From contig JADGOK010000048.1 in assembly GCA_017882985.1 (NCBI GenBank), positions 1 through 6,760 on the forward strand: DNA of 6,760 nt, read 5' to 3'. The translations under genes were made by a program, and so were the position numbers. Positions 1 through 5,667 of this stretch are shown in pieces (the stretch's first letter is position 1; every line of letters starts with the position of its first letter). The notes under the pieces were generated by a model, which had not been told where the DNA came from, searched no databases, and worked only from the letters and a program-made list of their open reading frames with translations. This stretch comes from Acidimicrobiales bacterium. GTDB lineage: Bacteria > Actinomycetota > Acidimicrobiia > Acidimicrobiales > RAAP-2.

Positions 1-197
1 GCGACGCCGCCGATCATCATTGGTGAAAGATCGCCGTGGACGAGACGCGCGACGCCGTTGACGGGCAGGTAGGCCTCGGCCGGGTCGTTGCACGCCGGCG
101 GCGGTTCGTGCGAGAGACCCGCCGCTTCGCGGATGCCACGGTTGATTCGTTGACGTAGTCGAAGGGGCGCCGCAGTGACCCAGTTGGTAATGCTCAT
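1..197 (-). CDS. MpaB/DUF2236 family oxygenase-like protein (N-terminal part only)
   Basis: Only the first 65 codons are in the window; the gene runs off the left edge. The start is the ATG at 197-195, preceded by an AGAGG ribosome binding site about six bases away. After a short basic N-terminus, the segment VNGVARLVHGDLSPMMIGGV matches the opening of the DUF2236/MpaB domain (ER-bound oxygenase MpaB; related to the rubber oxygenase Lcp), where an R-x-HGDLxxMxxGG pattern precedes a Leu-rich helix. Family members are mostly haem-binding or predicted haem-binding oxidoreductases, and substrates of most bacterial members are unknown. The conserved histidines and the rest of the fold lie outside the window, so activity cannot be judged. 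It is transcribed divergently from clpS, and nothing here links the two functionally. Family assignment rests on recall of the motif, not on a search. Confidence 0.75.
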   Translation of the reverse strand, partial: MSITNWVTAAPLRLRQRINRGIREAAGLSHEPPPACNDPAEAYLPVNGVARLVHGDLSPMMIGGV

Positions 198-224
198 GAC
201 AACCTCTTCCCAGAGTCCGCCATC

Positions 225-234
225 ATTTTAGGCT
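225..234. promoter_or_regulatory. Overlapping divergent -10 elements between the MpaB-like gene and clpS
   Basis: On the minus strand 230-225 reads TAAAAT, a near-consensus -10 box. It would start transcription near 218 and give the MpaB-like gene a leader of about 20 bases containing its ribosome binding site. On the plus strand 229-234 reads TAGGCT (TANNNT), the same hexamer that precedes the secreted-protein gene at 1878-1883; it would start transcription near 241 and serve clpS. The two boxes share bases 229-230. No convincing -35 is visible for either direction. The minus-strand box is better supported than the plus-strand one. Confidence 0.4.
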
Positions 235-294
235 GTTCTTCTTTTCTTTTGACCGGCACTCTGCGACACTGGTTGCGTGGGAGCCGTCAAGCCA

Positions 295-582
295 ATGCGT
301 CGAACGACGACCGATACCGATGTTCTGACCGAAGAAGCGGTCGAGACCCAGCGTCCCTGGAACGTGGTCGTGTGGAACGACCCCGTGACGCCGATGTCGG
401 TCGTGGTCGTGATCTTCAAGAAGATCTTTGGTTACTCCAACAACAAGGCCACGCACCTCATGATGACGGTGCACCACGAGGGCCGGGCGATCGTATGGTC
501 GGGACTGCGCGAACGCGCCGAGTCCTACTGCGTGAAACTCCAGGTCGCCGGGCTGCAAAGCACGATCGAGCAAGAGCAGTAG
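295..582 (+). CDS. clpS: ATP-dependent Clp protease adaptor protein ClpS
   Basis: ClpS binds the N-domain of the ClpA/ClpC unfoldase in the cytosol and delivers substrates with bulky hydrophobic N-terminal residues (N-end rule) to ClpP. The ATG at 295 (95 residues) was chosen because GGAG lies 11 bases upstream; an in-frame GTG at 277 would give 101 residues but has no ribosome binding site. A variable acidic N-terminus (to about residue 20) is followed by the core NVVVWNDPVTPM. Counted from the ATG, Asn28 and Asp29 match the N-degron binding Asn34/Asp35 of E. coli ClpS, Met34 matches gatekeeper Met40, and His60 matches His66. E. coli Asp36 is replaced by Pro30, as in other actinobacterial ClpS proteins. 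Core length is normal and nothing is missing. The stop overlaps the next start by one base (TAGTG), and actinobacterial clpS is commonly followed by a DUF2017 gene, so this is very likely a two-gene transcript. Confidence 0.93.
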   Translation: MRRTTTDTDVLTEEAVETQRPWNVVVWNDPVTPMSVVVVIFKKIFGYSNNKATHLMMTVHHEGRAIVWSGLRERAESYCVKLQVAGLQSTIEQEQ

Positions 583-1019
583 TGGTCGGACGCCATCGAC
601 TGTTCGTGCGCCGTCGAGACGGACGTGTCGAGGTGCGCCTCAACGAGATGGGACGCGCGGTTGCTCGCGAGGCCTTTGGTCACGTGGTCGCGGCGGAACG
701 TGACCCCGAACACGAGTGGCATCCTGGTCTTAACCCTCCCATCGATCCGAGCAACGATCAGGACGATCCGCTCGCGACGCTAAATCGCCAGAACGAGATC
801 GCCACCAACGCCGAACTGGCGGTCATGACGCTCAACGAGGAGTTCTTGAACGACGCCGAAGCGTGGGCCTGGTTGAGCACACTCCAGCTCGCGCTTCGCT
901 CCACGGCGATCGCGAACGGTCTCTTGAGTGACGAGAAACTGGCCTCGTGCGATGAGGAGTTGCTCCAATTCGTCCATACCCTTCAGCAGTACCTCTTCGA
1001 ACTGGCCGAGTGCTTTTGA
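582..1019 (+). CDS. DUF2017 family protein, AosR-like
   Basis: The 145-residue protein starts at GTG 582, whose G is the last base of the clpS stop codon; this implies translational coupling, since the ribosome binding site itself is weak. An in-frame reading continues upstream to 249, but that part overlaps clpS and is not conserved-looking. Visible parts are a basic beta-like N-terminus (residues 1-20), an acidic linker with NPPIDPSNDQDD (51-62), and a helical C-terminal half containing AEAWAWLSTLQLALRSTAIA (92-111), which fits the DUF2017 pattern of Trp followed by a Leu/Arg helix. In Mycobacterium tuberculosis the gene after clpS, Rv1332 (AosR), belongs to this family and is reported as a redox-responsive regulator of the mec-cysO-cysM cysteine pathway. 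This protein has two cysteines (Cys123, Cys144); whether they match the sensing cysteines of AosR cannot be decided here. No mec/cysO/cysM genes follow. Family call is good; function is inferred. Confidence 0.82.
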   Translation: MVGRHRLFVRRRDGRVEVRLNEMGRAVAREAFGHVVAAERDPEHEWHPGLNPPIDPSNDQDDPLATLNRQNEIATNAELAVMTLNEEFLNDAEAWAWLSTLQLALRSTAIANGLLSDEKLASCDEELLQFVHTLQQYLFELAECF

Positions 1020-1041
1020 CCCAGCGCCGACGCCGGATCGA

Positions 1042-1842
1042 TTACGCCGACGCTGGTCGGTGGTAGTTCGAGAACTCGGATCGCAACGTGAAGCCGGCGC
1101 GCACGTAAACGCGCTGGGCCGAAGTGTTGTCGTGCGCGACGCCGAGGCCCAACCAGGCAATGTCGCGCTTCTTCGACTCGTGTACGACGCCGCGAAGAAG
1201 CGCGAGCGCGTGACCTCGCCCACGCGCGTCACCGACCGTCGCGACCGAGCTGAGTACGTGCCCGCCCGACTCCCAGCGAACGAGTGCCGCGACGCAGACA
1301 AGTCGGCCCGACGTGTCGCGAAGACCGAACCAATCGACGATCTCCTCGTCGCCGGGCCAGACCGCCGAATGCGGCGCGTGCGTCTGAAGTAACGCGGTTA
1401 CCGTGTCGTCGTCATGGAGTACTTCGACGCGGGAATCGTCGCTCGACACTTCGCTTGGTCGGGTGTAGAAGTCCCATTCGTCGTACTTGACCAGTTCGCC
1501 CAGTCGTTCGCCAAAGTTCGTGAAACTGACGAGGCATCGCGACCAGTCCGACCGCAATGGCGGTTGGGGGCCGAAGAGGACGCCGGCACCGCCGTCGTCA
1601 GAGAAGCTCAGCGACAGCGAGTCACCGGTTCGTTCGGCGCGTACGAAGCGCGACGGGGCGAGAAAGAAGGCCGCCGCACTGGCGTCGCCGAGGATGTCGT
1701 TCGACCAGGAGAACGCCTCGACGGGGTCCGCGGTCGACTGGTAGGACACGACTGACGACAGTACTGGTCGCACGTCAACACGAACAAATGTCGGGCGGAC
1801 GCGACGCTGTCTCCCTGAGGACTTCAGCGGCAAACCCTTCAT
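1042..1842 (-). CDS. GNAT family N-acetyltransferase with uncharacterised N-terminal half
   Basis: Predicted cytosolic enzyme transferring an acetyl group from acetyl-CoA to an unknown amine. From ATG 1842 it has 266 residues. The C-terminal 110 residues are a GNAT fold: a beta segment LVCVAALVRW (about 181-190), acetyl-CoA motif A VATVGDARGRGHALALL (200-216, with R-x-x-G-x-A), and motif B AHDNTSAQRVYVRAGF (236-251; Asn239, Tyr246, Gly-Phe 250-251). This arrangement resembles the FR47-like subgroup. Residues about 39-140 (from ADPVEAFSW onward) form a second region with no motif I recognise; many actinobacterial GNATs carry such a domain. The start is uncertain: ATG 1842 has no clear ribosome binding site, GTG 1875 extends it by 11 residues, and GTG 1773 would shorten it by 23. 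A TTGACG (1865-1860) and TATGAA (1843-1838) pair on this strand, 16 bases apart, could be a promoter, which would favour the shorter form. It is convergent with the DUF2017 gene (22 bases between stops). Confidence 0.85.
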   Translation of the reverse strand: MKGLPLKSSGRQRRVRPTFVRVDVRPVLSSVVSYQSTADPVEAFSWSNDILGDASAAAFFLAPSRFVRAERTGDSLSLSFSDDGGAGVLFGPQPPLRSDWSRCLVSFTNFGERLGELVKYDEWDFYTRPSEVSSDDSRVEVLHDDDTVTALLQTHAPHSAVWPGDEEIVDWFGLRDTSGRLVCVAALVRWESGGHVLSSVATVGDARGRGHALALLRGVVHESKKRDIAWLGLGVAHDNTSAQRVYVRAGFTLRSEFSNYHRPASA

Positions 1843-1877
1843 ACACAGGGCGATGCATGCGTCAAATGAATCCACCG

Positions 1878-1890
1878 TAGGCTCTTTACT
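1878..1890 (+). promoter_or_regulatory. Leaderless-type promoter of the secreted-protein gene
   Basis: TAGGCT at 1878-1883 fits the TANNNT -10 pattern, and the ATG of the next gene begins seven bases after it, at the place where transcription should start. No purine-rich ribosome binding site precedes this ATG. That combination is the signature of a leaderless mRNA, which is common in actinobacteria. No clear -35 hexamer is seen. The element lies inside the region just upstream of the divergent GNAT gene. Confidence 0.55.
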
Positions 1891-2613
1891 ATGAAAAATT
1901 TCCGGCGATACCGCTTCCACCTGACTTCTCTGGCCCTGGCCACCACTCTCTTGACCGCGGCCGTGCCGCTCGGAGCGGGCGCGTCCACGAGCCCCAGCGC
2001 CACGTCGGTGCTGAAGGCGGCCAAGACTGCGCTGTCCAAAGTGTCGGGCGTGCATATCGTCGTGACCTCGAAATCGGGCACTGTCTACAGCACGGTCGTC
2101 GTTGACATCGGCAAGACGAGCGGGGTGGAGAGCGTCTCATCGGGTCTCAAGAAGATCACGATCACGGTCACACCAACCTTCGCGTACTTGAGCGGCAGTT
2201 CGGCGGGTCTGTCGACGATTATGGGACTGACCGCCGCGCAGATAAAGAAGGTCGGCGGCAATTCGATCGCGATGGCCGCGGGCACTACGCCCTACACCAA
2301 CTTCCAGAAGAACCTGACGTCGGCGGTGCTGCTGGGCATGCTGCCCGTGAGCAAGGGCACCACCATGAAGACGGGAACCCACAACAACAAGAAGGACTAC
2401 TTGTTGAGCTGGACCACGAAGGCCAGTGGCACGACGCCACTCACGAAGAGCATCCTCGCGATTGCGTCGGACAAGTCGTCACTGCCGATCAAGGAGACCA
2501 TCTCCAGTACGAGCGGTGGCGGCACAACGAATTTCTCCAATTGGGGTGAACAGGTGAACCCGAAGGCACCGAGTGCTTCGTCGATCGTGACCTACAAGAA
2601 GGTCTTCGGCTAA
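1891..2613 (+). CDS. Secreted protein of unknown function, Ser/Thr-rich
   Basis: The 240-residue product has a clear Sec signal peptide: basic start MKNFRRYRF, a hydrophobic stretch LTSLALATTLLTAAVPL (11-27), and a likely signal peptidase I site after AGA (Ala29-Gly30-Ala31). There is no cysteine at the cleavage region, so it is not a lipoprotein. The RR pair lacks the hydrophobic residues expected of a Tat motif. The mature part begins with a helix-like segment (VLKAAKTALSKVSG, about 40-53), followed by alternating short beta-like strands rich in Ser, Thr and Gly and a C-terminal SIVTYKKVFG. A helix followed by a large beta sheet recalls the LppX/LprG or LolA-like carrier folds, but that is only a resemblance in pattern. 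The ATG is fixed by the -10 box seven bases upstream. It ends 10 bases before the stop of the convergent GGDEF-EAL gene. Function unknown. Confidence 0.85.
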   Translation: MKNFRRYRFHLTSLALATTLLTAAVPLGAGASTSPSATSVLKAAKTALSKVSGVHIVVTSKSGTVYSTVVVDIGKTSGVESVSSGLKKITITVTPTFAYLSGSSAGLSTIMGLTAAQIKKVGGNSIAMAAGTTPYTNFQKNLTSAVLLGMLPVSKGTTMKTGTHNNKKDYLLSWTTKASGTTPLTKSILAIASDKSSLPIKETISSTSGGGTTNFSNWGEQVNPKAPSASSIVTYKKVFG

Positions 2614-2623
2614 AGACTCGGCC

Positions 2624-5032
2624 CTAGTTGACGTTCGCCGCCACCAGTTCGGGGGCTCGCACCGTGGGACGGAATGACAGCTTGTCCGCGGGCGTGGGTC
2701 GACTGATGAAGTAGCCCTGGGCGAGGTCACATCCCAGATTACTCAACAGGTCGAGCGTCTCGACGTCCTCGATACCTTCGGCGACAACGCGAAGACCCAT
2801 CTCGTGGCCGAGATTGATTGTCGCGCGGACGAGCTCGAGGTCGCGGCTGCCGCCCTCGTTCGCCAAACCCACGATGAAGGCACGGTCGAGCTTCAACTCG
2901 CCGACGGCGAGACTACTGAGGTACGCGAGTGAGGTGAATCCGGCGCCGAAGTCGTCGATGGACACGACGATCCCCATGTTGCGCAAGACCTGGATGACGT
3001 GCTGGGTCCTGGCGAAATCTCTGATGATGGTGGTCTCGGTGATCTCGATCACCAGGTCGTACGCGGGCAGATCATGGCGCGCGAGCAACTCTTCGACGAG
3101 TTCCACGAATCCGTTCTCCAAGAGGTTCGACGACGAGATGTTGACCGACACGGCGAGTTCGGTGTCGTTCACGCGCCACTCGGCGCACTGAGCGATGGCC
3201 TCGTCGAGAACCCAGGCGGTCAGTGGGCGCATGAGGCCGGCCTCTTCGGCGAGGGGGAGGAAATCGAGCGGCGGCACGAGGCCCAAGGTGGGGTGCGGCC
3301 AGCGGATGAGGGCCTCGACCGCCAGGATCTCACCAGTGCGCAAGTCCAATTGGGGCTGGTAGTGCAGGACGAAGTCGCCGTGGTCAATCGCATCACGAAG
3401 CTCGTCGAGCAGCTTGGGCTGGTTCTCACCGCCGTCGAGTGACTGGTCGTAGAAGACGTAGGGCGCGTGACCCAGCTTCGCGCGGTACATGGCCACGTCC
3501 GCGCACCACAGCAGGCCCGAGCCGTTCGTCGCGTCCGAGGGCACCAGCGCGATCCCGATGCTGGCCCCGACGGTGGCGCTGATCTTTTGGAGTATGAAGG
3601 GCTCCTCGATCTCAGTAAGGATGCGCTGGGCGACCGTCTCGGCGTCTTGCGCGTCGGCGTCCATCAACACGACACCCAGTTCGTCGCCACCGAGGCGGAC
3701 GACCGAACCCGACGTTCCCACGGCTCTGTTGAGGCGCGGACCGAGCTGGCGCAGCAACTCGTCACCGGCGGGGTGACCGAACGAGTCGTTGATCTCCTTG
3801 AAACGGTTGAGATCAACGAAGAGGAAGGCCAGGTCGCGAAGAGCGTCCGGGTCCTCTGACTGATCGCAGAAGAACGTGTCGAGTACGTGAGTGAGTTGAC
3901 GGCGATTGCCGAGACCGGTCAGTTCGTCGGTGTGAGCCTGACGGTGGCGCTCTTCGGTGAGGACGCGAAGTCGGTGGGCCGAGATGGCGAGTCGTACGCC
4001 GACCGTCAACAGCGTCGCGATCGACAGACCGATCGTCACGTTGCTGATGCCGTTCTGGGTGCCAACCACCAAGATCACCAGGCTCGACGTGGCGGCGATG
4101 CCCGGGAACGAAAAGCCCGCGGTCTTCTCTGGTCGCAACGGATCGAGGTGGCGGTTGGGCAGCCACACCGACATTGAAATGAGCAGAATCGCGGTCGGCC
4201 ACGCGATGGCATTGAAGTCGGCGCCGAACTGGGTGGCGAGTTTCGATGACTGGACGAGATTGAAGGTGTCGCCAAAGACAATGACGGTCAGACCTCCGGC
4301 GAGGAAGTACCACGGCCGCGTCCCGCGGCCCGAGAGCAGCACGGTTCCACCGATCACCAACGAGAGCAGCAAGAGATCACCGATCGGGTAGGCGAGGTTG
4401 GTCGCCGTTGACAGCGCACTGGCGCCGGTCAACGTCTCGATGCTGTTGAAGGCGAAGGCCGAGCAGAGCGCCGCGGCACCGAGACCAGCGACGACGCCGT
4501 CGAGCCAGTTCGGCCGGGCTTTGCGCCCCAGTGCCTTCTGGAGCAGTTGCACCGTCGCGATGTACGCCAGCGGGTAGAACAGCAGGTAGAACAGGTCGGC
4601 CATCGACGGGGTGGGGGGCGTCGCCCCGCCAATGGATTCAGCGTTCAAGAAGAAGTCGCCGATTGCCCACGAAAGCAGACCGAATCCCAAGAGGAGGGGA
4701 GCCGCGCGACCAGCCTGGCGTGCGATACCGCGCGCGATGCACAGTCCCGACGCCACGATTTCAAAGCCGCACACCGACCAACCGTCGAGCCAGGCCCACT
4801 GTTGGTTCATGTCGCGCGTCAGCACCACGACGAAGTACACGCCGAGCAGCACGCCGAGCACGCCGTAGGCGGCCCACATCCGACGCGTGCGCCGCCTCGC
4901 GGCAACAGAGGGAACGTCGACTTTGGTTGACAGATCGCTCGTTGACACGCCAGCGAGGAGCTTCTGCTGGACGACATCGACTTCGTTGCGAACGCGGCCA
5001 CCGTGACGTCTCTCTTCGGTGTGAGGCGTCAT
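2624..5032 (-). CDS. Polytopic membrane GGDEF-EAL protein (cyclic-di-GMP turnover)
   Basis: The start is ATG 5032 because GGAGG lies eight bases upstream (5045-5041); an in-frame ATG at 5068 would add 12 residues but is less well placed. The product has 802 residues. After about 50 basic, hydrophilic residues come roughly ten membrane segments (about 53-350) with a patterned PSMADLFYLLFYPLAYIAT motif; this is a probable sensory membrane domain with unknown ligand. The GGDEF domain (about 365-535) begins TDELTGLGNRR, has FVDLNRFKEIND, and carries GGDEL (448-452) instead of GGDEF; no RxxD inhibitory site is seen before it. The EAL domain (about 540-790) keeps the catalytic set: Glu573 of EAL, Asn631, Glu663, Asp693-Asp694 of DDFG, Lys714, Glu752 and Gln772. 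It is therefore expected to hydrolyse c-di-GMP to pGpG, while cyclase activity is uncertain. The membrane-plus-GGDEF-EAL layout is common in actinobacteria, but the exact subfamily is not assigned. Confidence 0.95.
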   Translation of the reverse strand: MTPHTEERRHGGRVRNEVDVVQQKLLAGVSTSDLSTKVDVPSVAARRRTRRMWAAYGVLGVLLGVYFVVVLTRDMNQQWAWLDGWSVCGFEIVASGLCIARGIARQAGRAAPLLLGFGLLSWAIGDFFLNAESIGGATPPTPSMADLFYLLFYPLAYIATVQLLQKALGRKARPNWLDGVVAGLGAAALCSAFAFNSIETLTGASALSTATNLAYPIGDLLLLSLVIGGTVLLSGRGTRPWYFLAGGLTVIVFGDTFNLVQSSKLATQFGADFNAIAWPTAILLISMSVWLPNRHLDPLRPEKTAGFSFPGIAATSSLVILVVGTQNGISNVTIGLSIATLLTVGVRLAISAHRLRVLTEERHRQAHTDELTGLGNRRQLTHVLDTFFCDQSEDPDALRDLAFLFVDLNRFKEINDSFGHPAGDELLRQLGPRLNRAVGTSGSVVRLGGDELGVVLMDADAQDAETVAQRILTEIEEPFILQKISATVGASIGIALVPSDATNGSGLLWCADVAMYRAKLGHAPYVFYDQSLDGGENQPKLLDELRDAIDHGDFVLHYQPQLDLRTGEILAVEALIRWPHPTLGLVPPLDFLPLAEEAGLMRPLTAWVLDEAIAQCAEWRVNDTELAVSVNISSSNLLENGFVELVEELLARHDLPAYDLVIEITETTIIRDFARTQHVIQVLRNMGIVVSIDDFGAGFTSLAYLSSLAVGELKLDRAFIVGLANEGGSRDLELVRATINLGHEMGLRVVAEGIEDVETLDLLSNLGCDLAQGYFISRPTPADKLSFRPTVRAPELVAANVN

Positions 5033-5045
5033 TTGAAAGACCTCC

Positions 5046-5234
5046 GAGTTGTATCGTTCGATCGACATAGGGCTTCCGACATGGGAGAAATGGTCTCAGG
5101 CCACTCTCAATTCACAACCGCAGAATTGACAACTTCCGACCAATTAGATTTCCTGTCTGTTTCTGAACGACGCCTATAAGTCCTCTTCGAGGTATATTTC
5201 ATGCTCAACTCTGTGTCGAGTCGCTCCCAACGCG
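5046..5234. other. AT-richer intergenic region upstream of the GGDEF-EAL gene
   Basis: This stretch contains no supported gene. It is visibly richer in A and T than its surroundings and holds the direct repeat at 5109-5133, a TTGACA at 5126-5131 on the plus strand, TATAAG at 5175-5180 and TATATT at 5193-5198. These pieces do not combine into a promoter with normal spacing, but they show that the region is likely regulatory for the minus-strand GGDEF-EAL gene and once perhaps for the decayed plus-strand gene. Confidence 0.4.
5109..5133 (-). repeat. 10-bp direct repeat upstream of the GGDEF-EAL gene
   Basis: On the minus strand the sequence GTTGTCAATT (5133-5124) is followed after five bases (CTGCG) by GTTGTGAATT (5118-5109), nine of ten positions identical. 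The repeat unit spacing is 15 bases, about one and a half helical turns. It lies 77-101 bases upstream of the chosen start codon, in the most AT-rich part of the window. This is where an operator for a DNA-binding regulator could sit. No convincing -35/-10 pair could be placed beside it, so the regulatory role is inferred from position and repetition only. Confidence 0.4.
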
Positions 5235-5479
5235 ACGTCGAAGTTCGCTCTCTTTCCTGGCCGAGGCGATCGCGGCCTGTCGAGTGACGCAAGTGTGCGG
5301 GTCGCGACGGTCAACGCGGAATCGACGGTCGTCGAGAGATCTCCACGACTGCCGTCTTTCGACTCGACGGTGCGTTCTTGGCACTGAATTTCGCTTAGGC
5401 ACGGTATCGTGCGGCGGCGCTGGCGAACGCTCCGATCAGACTCAGTCCGGCGGCTCGTATGCCACGCCGGGGCCAACTG
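5235..5479 (+). pseudogene. Decayed homologue of the unrecognised gene at the right edge
   Basis: This stretch aligns in coding frame with 6500 to about 6720. Read from 5235 it gives T-S-K-F, later FPGRGDRGLSSDASVR, VATVNAESTVV; the right copy gives (after one base is removed) FPNRLHAVYGPDGSVR, TAPINAGLTIF. A one-base deletion between 5329 and 5344 is needed to continue with STTAVFRLDGAFLALNFA, which matches TTTTSVLLRRDGAFCAVRPA. Then TAG at 5396-5398 stands where the right copy has TAC (Tyr), followed by matching AR......ALA. By hand count about 22 of 53 aligned codons encode the same residue, and several differences are third-base or conservative (I/V, L/V, S/T), so the similarity is at protein level. 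The codon equivalent to the right copy's ATG is ACG here. The family is not recognised, and the left copy cannot encode a full product. Confidence 0.6.
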
Positions 5480-5498
5480 ATTGAAGGAGGGGTGGCGC

Positions 5499-5558
5499 GT
5501 GCCTGTCGGCAGAGAGCTGCATCAGCATGAGCATCTTTCAGTAGGAGTCGATACATGA
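5499..5558 (+). CDS. Possible small ORF, 19 residues, with strong ribosome binding site
   Basis: GTG at 5499 is preceded by AAGGAGG (5484-5490) with an eight-base spacer, one of the strongest ribosome binding sites in the window. It encodes only 19 residues (containing LHQHEHLSVGVD) and stops at TGA 5556-5558, overlapping the next small ORF as ATGA. It begins 20 bases after the end of the decayed gene. It may be a real leader or small protein, or the remnant of the start of a lost gene. No family recognised, and codon statistics are meaningless at this length. Confidence 0.25.
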   Translation: MPVGRELHQHEHLSVGVDT

Positions 5559-5650
5559 CGGTCCCGAGGCGACGGCTGGACGTGCGCAGGCGGCCCGCTA
5601 ACCGAGAGGTCCGAGCCCACCGCCCCAACTCGCCTCGACGTCACGAATGA
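5555..5650 (+). CDS. Possible small ORF, 31 residues, arginine-rich
   Basis: ATG at 5555 has AGGAG (5543-5547) seven bases upstream and overlaps the stop of the preceding 19-residue ORF by four bases (ATGA), a typical coupled arrangement. The product has 11 arginines in 31 residues (MTVPRRRLDVRRRP at the start), giving a strongly basic peptide with no membrane segment. It ends 17 bases before the stop of the glycoside hydrolase remnant on the other strand. High arginine content is also what random GC-rich DNA tends to give, so the main support is the placement of the ribosome binding site and the overlap. Confidence 0.25.
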   Translation: MTVPRRRLDVRRRPANREVRAHRPNSPRRHE

Positions 5651-5667
5651 CAATCGTCGGTGGAGGT

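Noticed and set aside
1021..1056. CCAGCG / CGCTGG inverted repeat between the DUF2017 and GNAT stops
   Set aside because: Six-base stem with a 24-base loop, likely by chance in GC-rich DNA.
1414..1755. Plus-strand ORF opposite the GNAT gene
   Set aside because: Lies fully antisense to a gene with clear acetyl-CoA motifs; its Arg-rich composition is that of a GC-rich shadow.
2602..2617. Hairpin GTCTT-cggcta-AAGAC between the convergent genes
   Set aside because: Only a five-base stem with no T run, and it overlaps the stop codon; too weak to call a terminator, though a bidirectional one would be expected here.
3467..5070. Several plus-strand ORFs of 100-180 residues opposite the GGDEF-EAL gene
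   Set aside because: All are antisense to well-supported catalytic and membrane segments, and none shows a motif or ribosome binding site.
5126..5154. Perfect TTGACA on the plus strand as a promoter for the decayed gene
   Set aside because: At 16-18 bases downstream there is no TANNNT; the nearest candidate (TAGATT) is only 13 bases away. It is also part of the minus-strand direct repeat.
5174..5476. Minus-strand ORF of 100 residues opposite the decayed gene
   Set aside because: The alignment with the right copy shows conservation in the plus-strand frame, and the minus reading has no recognisable content.
5499..5558. HEHL in the 19-residue ORF as a phosphotriesterase-type metal motif
   Set aside because: Four residues in a tiny peptide with no further family sequence; coincidence is far more likely.
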